In this document: in pieces, positions 13,614 to 21,243 of the stretch
How the letters are laid out: the number at the start of each line of letters is the position of its first letter
Position numbering within the stretch: position 1 is the first letter of the stretch
Notes under the pieces: generated by a model
What the model saw: only the letters and a program-made list of their open reading frames with translations
Told to the model about the DNA's origin: nothing
The model's database searches: none
DNA from: an uncultured Johnsonella sp.
GTDB lineage: Bacteria; Bacillota; Clostridia; Lachnospirales; Lachnospiraceae
Direction: 5' to 3'
DNA length: 32,307 nucleotides
Assembly: GCA_900766185.1 (NCBI GenBank)
Contig: CAAFUL010000102.1
Location: 1 to 32,307 of the forward strand
Made by a program: the position numbers and the translations under genes

Positions 13614-13630
13614 AGGTTGTATTAAAAACT

Positions 13631-13664
13631 AAGCATACTTCTTTAAGGGGGTGTGCTTTTTTAT
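13631..13664 (+). terminator. Terminator after the HIRAN operon
   Basis: AAGCATAC (13631-13638) pairs with GTGTGCTT (13651-13658), 8 bp with one G-U, then TTTTATTT. Confidence 0.75.
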
Positions 13665-13756
13665 TTCCGGAGCTGCTGCCGTTTGAAGAAATAAGGTTAA
13701 AATGATATAATTTGTATAGTAATTAGGCAGCAGGAGCGGAAAGGGAGTAAGTACAT

Positions 13757-14155
13757 ATGACAGCTAAGGAGTATTTAGGACAAATTAGGCTATTTGATGT
13801 AAAAATAAAAGAACTTAGGGAAGAGTACCAAGCCTTGCTATCGTTACCGTCATGTGATTACAGTACGGAGAGAGTGCAAACATCACTAAAAGGCGATAAG
13901 ATAGGGAATATAGTTTGTAAAAGAGAAGCAATAGCACAAGAAATTGATAGACTGGTGGGCTTGCGTTTGAATGTTATTGATTTTCTTGAGAATGTAAACA
14001 CTGTTTTTGAATATCAGATACTAAACAAGAAGTATGTACATCATAAAAACCTTGAGACTATAGCAAAGGAAATCGGCTATAGCAACGACTATGTAAGAAA
14101 GACACATGCACAAGCACTTAGAGAGCTTAACAAGTTTGTTCCGGATGCCGCATAG
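13757..14155 (+). CDS. ArpU/sigma-region-4-like phage regulator
   Basis: A 132-residue protein. The N-terminal half is a coiled-coil-like helix (KEYLGQIRLFDVKIKELREEYQALL). The C-terminal part has a sigma-70 region 4-like HTH: ILNKKYVHHKNLETIAKEIGYSNDYVRKTHAQALREL. This is the pattern of DUF1492/ArpU-type proteins that control late genes in Firmicute phages and occur near the packaging end of satellites. GGGAG is about 9 bases upstream. It is the last gene of the element, next to the candidate attR, with no packaging genes after it. It may act on a helper phage's late promoters, which is an inference. Confidence 0.75.
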   Translation: MTAKEYLGQIRLFDVKIKELREEYQALLSLPSCDYSTERVQTSLKGDKIGNIVCKREAIAQEIDRLVGLRLNVIDFLENVNTVFEYQILNKKYVHHKNLETIAKEIGYSNDYVRKTHAQALRELNKFVPDAA

Positions 14156-14165
14156 CAACTAAGTA

Positions 14166-14177
14166 AAATTGATAATA
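14166..14177. other. Candidate attR core
   Basis: AAATTGATAATA, identical to 2331-2342, lies 11 bases after the last element gene and before host asnS. It is short and AT-rich. Confidence 0.3.
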
Positions 14178-14325
14178 AAATGATAACAAGAAATAAAAAA
14201 GAGGGCTGTTTTTTTTAACAATGCCCTTTACAGATATAATAAATACATATAATATTATAAAATAAATAGGGCTACTATACTGTAGCAATATATAATAGAT
14301 TGATTTTATAAAAGGGGATTCTACT

Positions 14326-15714
14326 ATGAAACTAACTACTCTTAGGGAGATTTTTACAAACTCTTCAAGCTTTTTAGACAAGGAAGTATCTATAGGCGGA
14401 TGGGTAAGGAGCAACAGAGACTCTAAAGCATTCGGTTTTCTTATGATAAGTGACGGTACTTTTTTTGAACAAATACAGATCGTATATCATGACAGTTTAG
14501 CAAATTTTTCCGATATAACCAAGGTAAATGTAGGAGCTGCTCTTGTTATCACAGGAAAACTTATAGCCACTCCCAATGCAAAGCAAGCCTTTGAAATACA
14601 GGCAACACAGATAAGTATAGAGGGACCTTCATCCTCAGACTATCCGCTGCAAAAGAAAAGGCATACTCTTGAGTATCTTAGAAGCATACAGCACCTAAGA
14701 CCAAGAACCAATACCTTCCAAGCAGTATACAGGGTTCGCTCCCTTATAGCCTTTGCCATACATGAGTTTTTCAGATCAAAGGACTTTATATATGTTCATA
14801 CTCCTATTATCACCGGCAGTGATACCGAGGGTGCCGGCGAGATGTTTCAGGTAACTACTCTTCCTGTAGGAAGTTGCCTTGGTGAAGACGGACAGGTGGA
14901 TTATTCCAAGGACTTTTTCGGCAAAGAAACCTCACTTACTGTAAGCGGTCAGCTGTGTGGAGAGGTATTTGCACAGGCTTTTAGGAATATCTATACCTTC
15001 GGACCTACTTTCCGTGCGGAAAACTCCAACACCACAAGGCATGCAGCAGAGTTTTGGATGATAGAGCCTGAGATGGCATTTGCCGATCTTAACGACAACA
15101 TGGATGTGGCAGAGGAGATGTTAAAATACATTATACGCTATGTACTTGCCAATGCTCCTGAAGAAGTAGCCTTCTTTAACGAGTTTGTTGACAAGGGACT
15201 TTTAGAAAGGCTTGAGCATGTATCAACTTCTTCTTTTGGCAGAATAACTTATACCGAGGCTATTGAAATACTTGAAAAGAATAATGCAAACTTTGAGTAT
15301 AAGGTTTCATGGGGCTGTGATTTACAAACAGAGCATGAAAGATACTTAACCGAAGAGGTATTTAAAAAGCCTATCTTCGTAACAGACTATCCGAAGGACA
15401 TAAAAGCCTTTTATATGAAACTGAATGATGATCAAAAAACCGTTGCGGCTATGGACTGCTTAGTTCCGGGAATAGGCGAGATCATCGGTGGAAGTCAGCG
15501 TGAAGATAACTACGAAAAGTTGGTTAAGCGTATAGAAGAGATGGGCATGAAGATAGAAGACTATGACTTCTACCTCGATCTTAGAAAGTACGGCTCAACA
15601 AGACATGCAGGTTTCGGTCTCGGCTTTGAAAGATGTGTAATGTATCTTACAGGTATGGGAAATATTCGTGATGTACTTCCGTTCCCGAGAACTGTAGGCA
15701 GTTGTGAATTTTAA
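14326..15714 (+). CDS. Asparaginyl-tRNA synthetase
   Basis: A 462-residue class IIb aminoacyl-tRNA synthetase that charges tRNA-Asn. An N-terminal OB-fold anticodon-binding domain spans about 15-100. Motif 2 is TFRAENSNTTRHAAEFWMIE and motif 3 is GFGLGFERCVMYLTG. GETSLTVSGQL-like binding residues are present (ETSLTVSGQLCGE). Length is normal. AAAAGGGG precedes the ATG. The leader has a GCTAC/GTAGC hairpin (about 14272-14287) but no T-box consensus, so the insertion upstream may have separated it from its original control region, or it never had one. It is the right host neighbour of the element. Confidence 0.97.
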   Translation: MKLTTLREIFTNSSSFLDKEVSIGGWVRSNRDSKAFGFLMISDGTFFEQIQIVYHDSLANFSDITKVNVGAALVITGKLIATPNAKQAFEIQATQISIEGPSSSDYPLQKKRHTLEYLRSIQHLRPRTNTFQAVYRVRSLIAFAIHEFFRSKDFIYVHTPIITGSDTEGAGEMFQVTTLPVGSCLGEDGQVDYSKDFFGKETSLTVSGQLCGEVFAQAFRNIYTFGPTFRAENSNTTRHAAEFWMIEPEMAFADLNDNMDVAEEMLKYIIRYVLANAPEEVAFFNEFVDKGLLERLEHVSTSSFGRITYTEAIEILEKNNANFEYKVSWGCDLQTEHERYLTEEVFKKPIFVTDYPKDIKAFYMKLNDDQKTVAAMDCLVPGIGEIIGGSQREDNYEKLVKRIEEMGMKIEDYDFYLDLRKYGSTRHAGFGLGFERCVMYLTGMGNIRDVLPFPRTVGSCEF

Positions 15715-15754
15715 TCAGTATTTATAGAATACTAAAGCATGAGAATATGAATGT

Positions 15755-15794
15755 GAACTACCCACCGTCTAAAGCCGGTGGGATTGCGGTAGCA
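15755..15794. other. IS200/IS605-like terminal hairpin remnant
   Basis: CTACCCACCG...CGGTGGG (15758-15782), with loop TCTAAAGC and an outer CTAC/GTAG pair to about 15791, resembles the subterminal hairpins of IS200/IS605 elements, which often read CCCACCGNCTAAAGCCGGTGGG. No tnpA or tnpB frame is nearby. It is probably a solo end or a palindrome-associated mini-element in the asnS-yhaO gap. Confidence 0.5.
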
Positions 15795-15939
15795 TTATTT
15801 CAAAAACAGGTGTTCTCTTATTATAAGATTATTTATTTAAAAGCGCTTATACCGGTGTAATGTATCATTGATATCCGGCTGTGAAATAAGCTTATATTAT
15901 TAGATCTTAAAAATTTGTATCCTATGAAAGGACTTTATT

Positions 15940-17010
15940 ATGAAGTTTATACATACGGGAGATATACACTATGGTATGCGACCTGATGTTTCAAAACCTT
16001 GGGCTAAGGAAAGGTATACGGCTGTAAAAGAAGTACTGGGTAAAATTATAGATGAATGTAAGAAAAGGCAGGTTGACTGCCTTTTTATCTCCGGCGATCT
16101 TTTCCACAAACAGCCTCTTAACAAAGATTTGAAAGAAATTAATTATCTTTTTGCTGCAATACCCCATACAAGGGTTATAATAATAGCCGGCAACCGTGAT
16201 AAAATCACCGAGAACTCGAATATATATGACTTTCCTTGGGCTGAAAATGTGTATTACATAACTTCCAATGAAATGCAGGGTATTTATTTTGCGGATATCA
16301 ATACAGAGGTATTCGGATTTTCATACCACTCCAAAGAGCTTAAGGACAGACTTCTTGACGGTATTGTAGCTCCTTCAAGCAATCGCATACATATACTTAT
16401 GGCTCATGGTGGTGATTCCTTGCATCTGCCCTTTGATAAAGAGGATTTGGTAAACAGCGGTTTCAGTTATATAGCACTGGGGCATTCACATAAATCGGAA
16501 GTATTCGATTCCAATATTATGGCTTATTGCGGTTCTCCCGAGCCCTTAGATGTCAATGAGAGCGGTGCACATGGTATATTTTACGGTGAGATATCCGAAT
16601 TTACAAGAAAGGTATCCCGCTTGGATTTTATTCCTATTGCAGATATTGAATACATCCCTTTGGTAATTAATGTAAATAAAACTACAAGTAACTCAGAGCT
16701 TATTACCTGCATCAGTGATGAAATAGTAAAGCGTGGTACAAAGCATATATACAAACTTACTATACTTGGAGTCAGAGACCCTTATATAGACTTTGACCTT
16801 GACAGTTTGCATGAAAAATTCCGCATTGCTAAAATTATAGATGATTCCGAACCTATGTATGATTTTGCAAAACTTTTTAGTGAACACTCCAATGATATGA
16901 TAGGATTTTTTATAAAAGAATTAAATAGAGAAAATATATCAAAGCTTGATAAAAAAGCCTTGAATTATGGTGTGTCAGCCCTACTTAAAACTATGTATAA
17001 AGGGGTGTAA
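15940..17010 (+). CDS. Metallophosphoesterase/DNA exonuclease, SbcD/YhaO-like
   Basis: A 356-residue calcineurin-like phosphoesterase. All metal-binding motifs are visible: TGDIHYG (7-13), SGDLFH (about 50-55), AGNRD (about 82-86), MAHGGD and GHSHK. It ends with a C-terminal cap domain as in SbcD/Mre11-type nucleases. It is paired with the adjacent ATPase gene, whose start is four bases after its stop, matching the Bacillus yhaO-yhaN arrangement. The pair should form a nuclease-ATPase complex acting on DNA ends. GAAAGGAC precedes the ATG. Confidence 0.88.
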   Translation: MKFIHTGDIHYGMRPDVSKPWAKERYTAVKEVLGKIIDECKKRQVDCLFISGDLFHKQPLNKDLKEINYLFAAIPHTRVIIIAGNRDKITENSNIYDFPWAENVYYITSNEMQGIYFADINTEVFGFSYHSKELKDRLLDGIVAPSSNRIHILMAHGGDSLHLPFDKEDLVNSGFSYIALGHSHKSEVFDSNIMAYCGSPEPLDVNESGAHGIFYGEISEFTRKVSRLDFIPIADIEYIPLVINVNKTTSNSELITCISDEIVKRGTKHIYKLTILGVRDPYIDFDLDSLHEKFRIAKIIDDSEPMYDFAKLFSEHSNDMIGFFIKELNRENISKLDKKALNYGVSALLKTMYKGV

Positions 17011-17013
17011 CTC

Positions 17014-18870
17014 ATGAAAATCTTAGAACTTCATATTAATAGTTTCGGTAAACTGAAAAACAAACATATTCGTTTTTCAGACAGGTTTAATCTTATATAT
17101 GGTTATAATGAAGCCGGCAAATCTACTATACACAGCTTTATAAAAGCTATGCTTTTCGGGATGGATCGTACAAAAGTAAGAGCCAACCCGAATGACGCAT
17201 GGTCAAGATATCTGCCTTGGGACCCTGGTGCAGATTACTCAGGTAGTATGAAAGTCAGCTACAAGGACAGTGTATACCGCATAGAAAGAAACTTTAGCAG
17301 ACAAGCCGCTGCTCCACTGACACTTATTGACGAAACCGGCGGTAAAAAAATAGACTCTCCGCAAAATTTCATTAATACAAAATTCCTTAACAATATGTCT
17401 ATGCTTGCCTATGACAATACAGTAAGCATAAGTCAATTAAAAAGCAGTACCGATCATGATATGACAATAGAGCTTAAAAACTATATAGCCAATATGAATA
17501 ATTCCGGAAATCCGGTTATTAATATAGAAAAAGCCTTAGATATATTGAAAAAGGAAAGAAGAGCCTATGCTTCCAGAATAGTACCTGAGGCAAGTAAAAA
17601 TTATGCTGCCAACCTAAGCACTATCAGAAGCATAGAAAATAACCTTAATATCCCAAAAGACAGCTCAAAAGCACAAAATTTGATCCTTGATAAGCAACGA
17701 CTTGATATGCAGATCAATAAACTTGGAGCTGCCAAAGAAGAGCTTATTTCAAAGCTTTCCGCAAACAGACAAAAACTTAGCGATAAGTCCATATCAAGTG
17801 CTGCCGATATAGAAGAACGCAAAAAAGAAGCACAGGAATTATTTGAAAATTATCAGCATTTTGCGGCAAACAGCAAAGCTAATATGTATAAATTTGCCGG
17901 TATTGTTTCTTTGGTACTTTCGGCAATATTTGCAATATTTATTGTGTATATGTACTTATTTAATAAACTTACACAGCTTAGCTCACACATGTCATATTCA
18001 CACAATATTACTATGATTTTTCTTATTATAGCCTTTATTATAGCCTCTATGTCCGCTTTGATATGTATGCTTGCGTATTCTAAAGATAGAAATGCTCTGG
18101 ATACACATCTTGGTGATTTATATGAACTGCTTAATATACATACAAGGTTATCCATAGAGCCGGGGCTTTCAAACTTTAACTCAAAAATGGATAAGCTTTT
18201 AACGGTGCTTGATGAGGTGGATGCCCAACAACAAGAACTTGACAGGTTAAGTAAAGAATTATCCGAACTTAACGGTAAAAAACAGTCTGTTCTTAGCGGC
18301 ATAGACAGCTCCAATCGCTCCGTATGGGAACAGGAAAAAGAACTTGAGCAACTCGCAGATCTAAGTGATGAAAATGAAGCACTTAAGGCTGTAATAGATG
18401 AAAATGAACGCTTGCAATTTGAAGTTGATGCACTTGATCTATCCATAGAAACTATGGATAGTTTATCTTCCACTATCAAGGATTCCTTCGGTGTATATCT
18501 TAATAAAGAAGCTTCCGAGTTTGTAAAAGGAATTACCGGCGGCATATATGACTCTATGTCCATAGACGAGAATTTGGACATAGCCTTAAATACAAAAAAC
18601 AAACTTATACCTATGAATCAAATGAGCAGTTCAACTATAGATCAGATTTACCTTGCTCTTAGGCTGGCTACCGCCAAGTTGATGAGTAAGGGTAGTCTTC
18701 CGCTATTTTTAGATGACAGTTTTGTAAACTATGATAATTCAAGGCTTAGAACCGTACTTGATTACCTATATAAAAGCTATAGGTCTCAGATTATTATATT
18801 TACCTGCCATACAAGGGAAGAGCAAACTCTGCGTTCAATAGGGGCGAATTTTAATTTTCTGAAAATATAA
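17014..18870 (+). CDS. SMC-like ATPase, YhaN/SbcC type with membrane segments
   Basis: A 618-residue ABC/SMC-family ATPase. Walker A is GYNEAGKST (about 31-39), the signature region QMSSSTIDQIYLALRLA lies at about 535-551 and Walker B LPLFLDDSF at about 561-569. The middle is coiled coil (about 185-280 and 385-475). It is interrupted by two hydrophobic helices at about 295-318 and 330-355, as in YhaN and unlike classic SbcC. It is shorter than SbcC (about 1000 aa). It probably tethers the nuclease partner to the membrane. Its ribosome-binding site GGGGTG overlaps the end of the nuclease gene. Confidence 0.87.
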   Translation: MKILELHINSFGKLKNKHIRFSDRFNLIYGYNEAGKSTIHSFIKAMLFGMDRTKVRANPNDAWSRYLPWDPGADYSGSMKVSYKDSVYRIERNFSRQAAAPLTLIDETGGKKIDSPQNFINTKFLNNMSMLAYDNTVSISQLKSSTDHDMTIELKNYIANMNNSGNPVINIEKALDILKKERRAYASRIVPEASKNYAANLSTIRSIENNLNIPKDSSKAQNLILDKQRLDMQINKLGAAKEELISKLSANRQKLSDKSISSAADIEERKKEAQELFENYQHFAANSKANMYKFAGIVSLVLSAIFAIFIVYMYLFNKLTQLSSHMSYSHNITMIFLIIAFIIASMSALICMLAYSKDRNALDTHLGDLYELLNIHTRLSIEPGLSNFNSKMDKLLTVLDEVDAQQQELDRLSKELSELNGKKQSVLSGIDSSNRSVWEQEKELEQLADLSDENEALKAVIDENERLQFEVDALDLSIETMDSLSSTIKDSFGVYLNKEASEFVKGITGGIYDSMSIDENLDIALNTKNKLIPMNQMSSSTIDQIYLALRLATAKLMSKGSLPLFLDDSFVNYDNSRLRTVLDYLYKSYRSQIIIFTCHTREEQTLRSIGANFNFLKI

Positions 18871-18885
18871 GATGATTTGTTTATC

Positions 18886-19038
18886 ACATAAACCGTTACA
18901 AACATATCTTGCCTTGGACACGCTCCCGCTAACTTCTCCTCGCAGCGGTACTAAGCTTTATCTTCACCTGACGGCTTGATAAAGCAAGTACCGGCGGTAT
19001 CAGATTGTCCTTTGGCAAGATAGTTTAACGGTTTATGT
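18886..19038. repeat. Fold-back element, 153 bp
   Basis: Outer arms 18886-18920 and 19006-19038 pair over about 33 bases (ACATAAACCGTTA... with its complement) with a few mismatches. Inside, 18945-18962 (GCGGTACTAAGCTTTATC) pairs with 18978-18995. It is non-coding, between the yhaN-like gene and the convergent FHA gene. It resembles a MITE or structured intergenic repeat, unrelated in sequence to the window-end repeat. Confidence 0.65.
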
Positions 19039-19105
19039 GCCTAAGATGCCGGCGGAGGAGAAGGTGTAGGAACACTTTCATCTAACGCCACACTCCCTAT
19101 ATGAA

Positions 19106-19133
19106 CAACTTTTTTAATTTGGAATAAAAGTTG
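19106..19133. terminator. Hairpin at the end of the pilus operon
   Basis: CAACTTTT (19106-19113) pairs with AAAAGTTG (19126-19133). It lies about 40 bases past the FHA gene stop, read leftward. The T-rich tract is within the arms rather than after the stem, so terminator strength is uncertain. Confidence 0.4.
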
Positions 19134-19172
19134 CCGGACACCTCCCCTCAGCTTCTCCTTGACAAACTATTA

Positions 19173-20396
19173 CTACACCTTTACGAACACATACCTTAAG
19201 TCTGCTATTTCAACCTCATTTCCTAAGCTAAGTTCAGCTACTTCCTCATTATCAAGAAGCCTTCCCTCAAGCTTGGTTCCGTTAAGCGAGTTAAGATCTC
19301 TTATGCTGAATTTTTCTCCCCTGTCCTTATCTATACGAAGATGTAGGCGGCTTACCATTTCACTTTTTATAATGTAATCACATATTCTTTCCTGCTTTCC
19401 TATGATAAAAGGGAAGTAGGAAATTTTTATATCTTCTACCGTCTTATCTGAGGATTTCAGTATATAGCCTGCTTTATCTTCCGATGCTTCACTAAGCAGT
19501 ACCGTGTGCGTATACTCCTTTTCTTCATAAGTATTGCTTCTTTCCGTACTTTTTGAATTTTCAAATAACTCTAACCACTCTTTCTTTTCTTCATAAAACT
19601 CTTCTTCAGGCGGGCTTTCTTCTTGCTTTTTCGTTTTATATGAATTTTCGCTTTCTTGTACGGAACCTTTTACTTTGGCTTTTTCCTTTTTCATGCAGAA
19701 TAAAGACTTTATGCTGAAAATCTCCGCCCTGTCCTTTGTTTTACTTTCAATAGACTTAGCCTTATCACTTTCATATACATCTTCTTTGTTATGTTCGGCA
19801 TCCGCTATTTTTAGTAGAATTTCTTTTTTTGTATTCTTATTATGCTTATTCATAATACTTAGCAAATCATTAAATACGCAATTATCTTTTAAGCTTTCCT
19901 GATAAAGGCCATAAGCCAATACCACACCTTCATGGTCATTTTGGTCAATTTTTGCAAGAATTTGTGCAAATAAATCGGATAATTTACTCTGCATTTCTTC
20001 TTTAATACAGGGAAGGTAACAAAGTGCTAAGTCTAAGTTTTCAGGATCGGCATATATATAATCGGTGTTAAGTAAAAGTCCGTAAGTTTCGAGTAAAAAT
20101 CTTTCCATATTGGTGATTGCTCTTATTATTCCCAATACTATTTTTTTTATGTCTTCCAAGCCTATCGGTTTATACTCAAGTATTCTTGAAAGTGATTGCT
20201 TTGAGGTAATATCATAGCAAAATATAGTTTTTTCGTTCTCTTTAACTAACTTAAACTTCATAAGACCCGAAATATAGTTATTCTCAAGCATTTTAAATTC
20301 ATACTTTTCTATATCCGCCTCTTCTTCATCCTCAAAACTTATCAGCATATAATTATTTTTAAAATCCCTTTTGTATTCAGTCTTTAATTGATTCAT
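19173..20396 (-). CDS. DUF6382-like/FHA-domain protein of the pilus cluster
   Basis: A 407-residue cytosolic protein. The N-terminal ~190 residues match the conserved region seen in Clostridial FHA proteins next to Tad genes (DUF6382-like). A charged linker rich in Lys/Glu/Ser spans about 200-300. A C-terminal FHA domain covers about 325-405 (PFIIGKQ..CDYIIKSEMVSRLHLRI, SIRDLNSLNGTKLEG), which binds phosphothreonine. It may link pilus assembly to Ser/Thr kinase signalling. Its first 20 bases overlap the short TadE-like gene, and it is the last gene of the operon. Confidence 0.8.
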   Translation of the reverse strand: MNQLKTEYKRDFKNNYMLISFEDEEEADIEKYEFKMLENNYISGLMKFKLVKENEKTIFCYDITSKQSLSRILEYKPIGLEDIKKIVLGIIRAITNMERFLLETYGLLLNTDYIYADPENLDLALCYLPCIKEEMQSKLSDLFAQILAKIDQNDHEGVVLAYGLYQESLKDNCVFNDLLSIMNKHNKNTKKEILLKIADAEHNKEDVYESDKAKSIESKTKDRAEIFSIKSLFCMKKEKAKVKGSVQESENSYKTKKQEESPPEEEFYEEKKEWLELFENSKSTERSNTYEEKEYTHTVLLSEASEDKAGYILKSSDKTVEDIKISYFPFIIGKQERICDYIIKSEMVSRLHLRIDKDRGEKFSIRDLNSLNGTKLEGRLLDNEEVAELSLGNEVEIADLRYVFVKV

Positions 20397-20781
20397 ACAT
20401 ACTCTCCATAACTGTAGTAAGCCTCATAAAATTCTCCGGTCTGTACTTGCTTGCACTTATATCTATCCTGTATTCATCATGCTTTAATGTAAGATCCACC
20501 TTATCATTGCTTTCATTTATACTAAATAAAGCCTTTGAAAATCTTGAATTTATATTTTTATAGTTCATACCTTCCATGATTATACTTTCCTTGTTATAGC
20601 TGTCTTTTTCATATTCCCTGTCTGTATAAAGCATTTGTTCTTGCGCAGTATGAGCGACAAAATTCAGTAAAACTCTTGCCTCTTGTCTGTAAGCTGTAAT
20701 AATTATTGTAGACAGTGCAAATAAAGTAATTACCAGTACATAACTTACTTCTATAGTATAGCTTGCCTTTAATCTTTTCAT
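20377..20781 (-). CDS. TadE-like minor pilin, short
   Basis: A 134-residue protein. Basic start MKRLKASYTIEVSYVLV, then a single hydrophobic helix (about 12-32) containing the pilin-like TIE(V/A) motif, with Glu after a short basic leader. The remainder is an extracellular polar domain. ATG 20781 is used because AAGGAG is 5 bases upstream; a GTG six bases earlier is too close. It is probably a pseudopilin of the Tad pilus processed by one of the two linked peptidases. Confidence 0.7.
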   Translation of the reverse strand: MKRLKASYTIEVSYVLVITLFALSTIIITAYRQEARVLLNFVAHTAQEQMLYTDREYEKDSYNKESIIMEGMNYKNINSRFSKALFSINESNDKVDLTLKHDEYRIDISASKYRPENFMRLTTVMESMYESIKD

Positions 20782-20790
20782 ATACACTCC

Positions 20791-21243
20791 TTAACTGAAC
20801 AATATAAAACCTGCCACGGGAAAGGCAAATACCAGCATAGGCAAAACCTTGTTTTTACTGCTTACTCTGTTGATAAAATCAATGGTTATTATATATAAGG
20901 CTACTACCGATATTAAGAGCAGTGTGCATATAAGTATTTTAATATTTGCCATAAAGCCCAAACCCAGCCCCATAATTATAAAAAAGTGTGCATCCCCCTC
21001 CCCTATATTAAGTCCCAGTTTTGACGCCGCAAAAAGAGCTATACCTATAGAAGCCCCCAAGGCTATATCCATAAGTGCAAGCTTTTTTGATAAGGCTATC
21101 AGATACATATAGAACAAAAACTCACAGATATACATAAGCACATAAACCCTTACATCTATACTTTTATACTTAAAATCCTCATAAGCGCATACACTTACAA
21201 AAATAAATAATATTATTCTTCCCAACATATAATCAGCTATCAT
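20791..21243 (-). CDS. Prepilin peptidase (TadV/CpaA-like), second copy
   Basis: A 150-residue A24-type membrane aspartyl protease with about five hydrophobic segments. The catalytic aspartates sit in AYEDFKYK and in NIGEGDAHFF (the GxGD motif). The start at ATG 21243 overlaps the preceding TadE-like stop (TAATG), so translation is coupled; the frame extends to 21333 only as an overlap. It should cleave the basic leaders of Flp and TadE-like prepilins. It differs clearly from the first peptidase in this operon (27456-27977). Confidence 0.8.
   Translation of the reverse strand: MIADYMLGRIILFIFVSVCAYEDFKYKSIDVRVYVLMYICEFLFYMYLIALSKKLALMDIALGASIGIALFAASKLGLNIGEGDAHFFIIMGLGLGFMANIKILICTLLLISVVALYIITIDFINRVSSKNKVLPMLVFAFPVAGFILFS

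Larger units (their letters stand above)
2331..14177. mobile_element. Integrated phage satellite (PICI-like), about 11.8 kb
   Basis: Gene order, left to right: integrase (-), toxin-like loci (-), CI-like repressor (-), Cro-like regulator (+), HTH/excisionase-like protein (+), primase-helicase (+), iteron cluster, antirepressor (+), RHH repressor (-), HIRAN protein (+), ArpU-like regulator (+). This matches the described layout of Gram-positive phage-inducible chromosomal islands: leftward int and repressor, rightward xis/primase/ori. No terminase, portal, capsid, tail, holin or lysin gene is present, so it cannot be a complete prophage. The boundaries are inferred from a shared 12-bp sequence next to int and beyond the last element gene, lying between host lipoprotein and asnS genes. 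A decayed prophage or small integrative plasmid is the main alternative. Confidence 0.7.

Noticed and set aside
14156..14325. T-box leader for asnS
   Set aside because: Only a short GCTAC/GTAGC hairpin is present; no T-box sequence or specifier-loop structure was seen.
17853..18602. 249-codon minus frame inside the yhaN-like gene
   Set aside because: Ser/Leu-rich antisense shadow of the coiled-coil region; no start signal.
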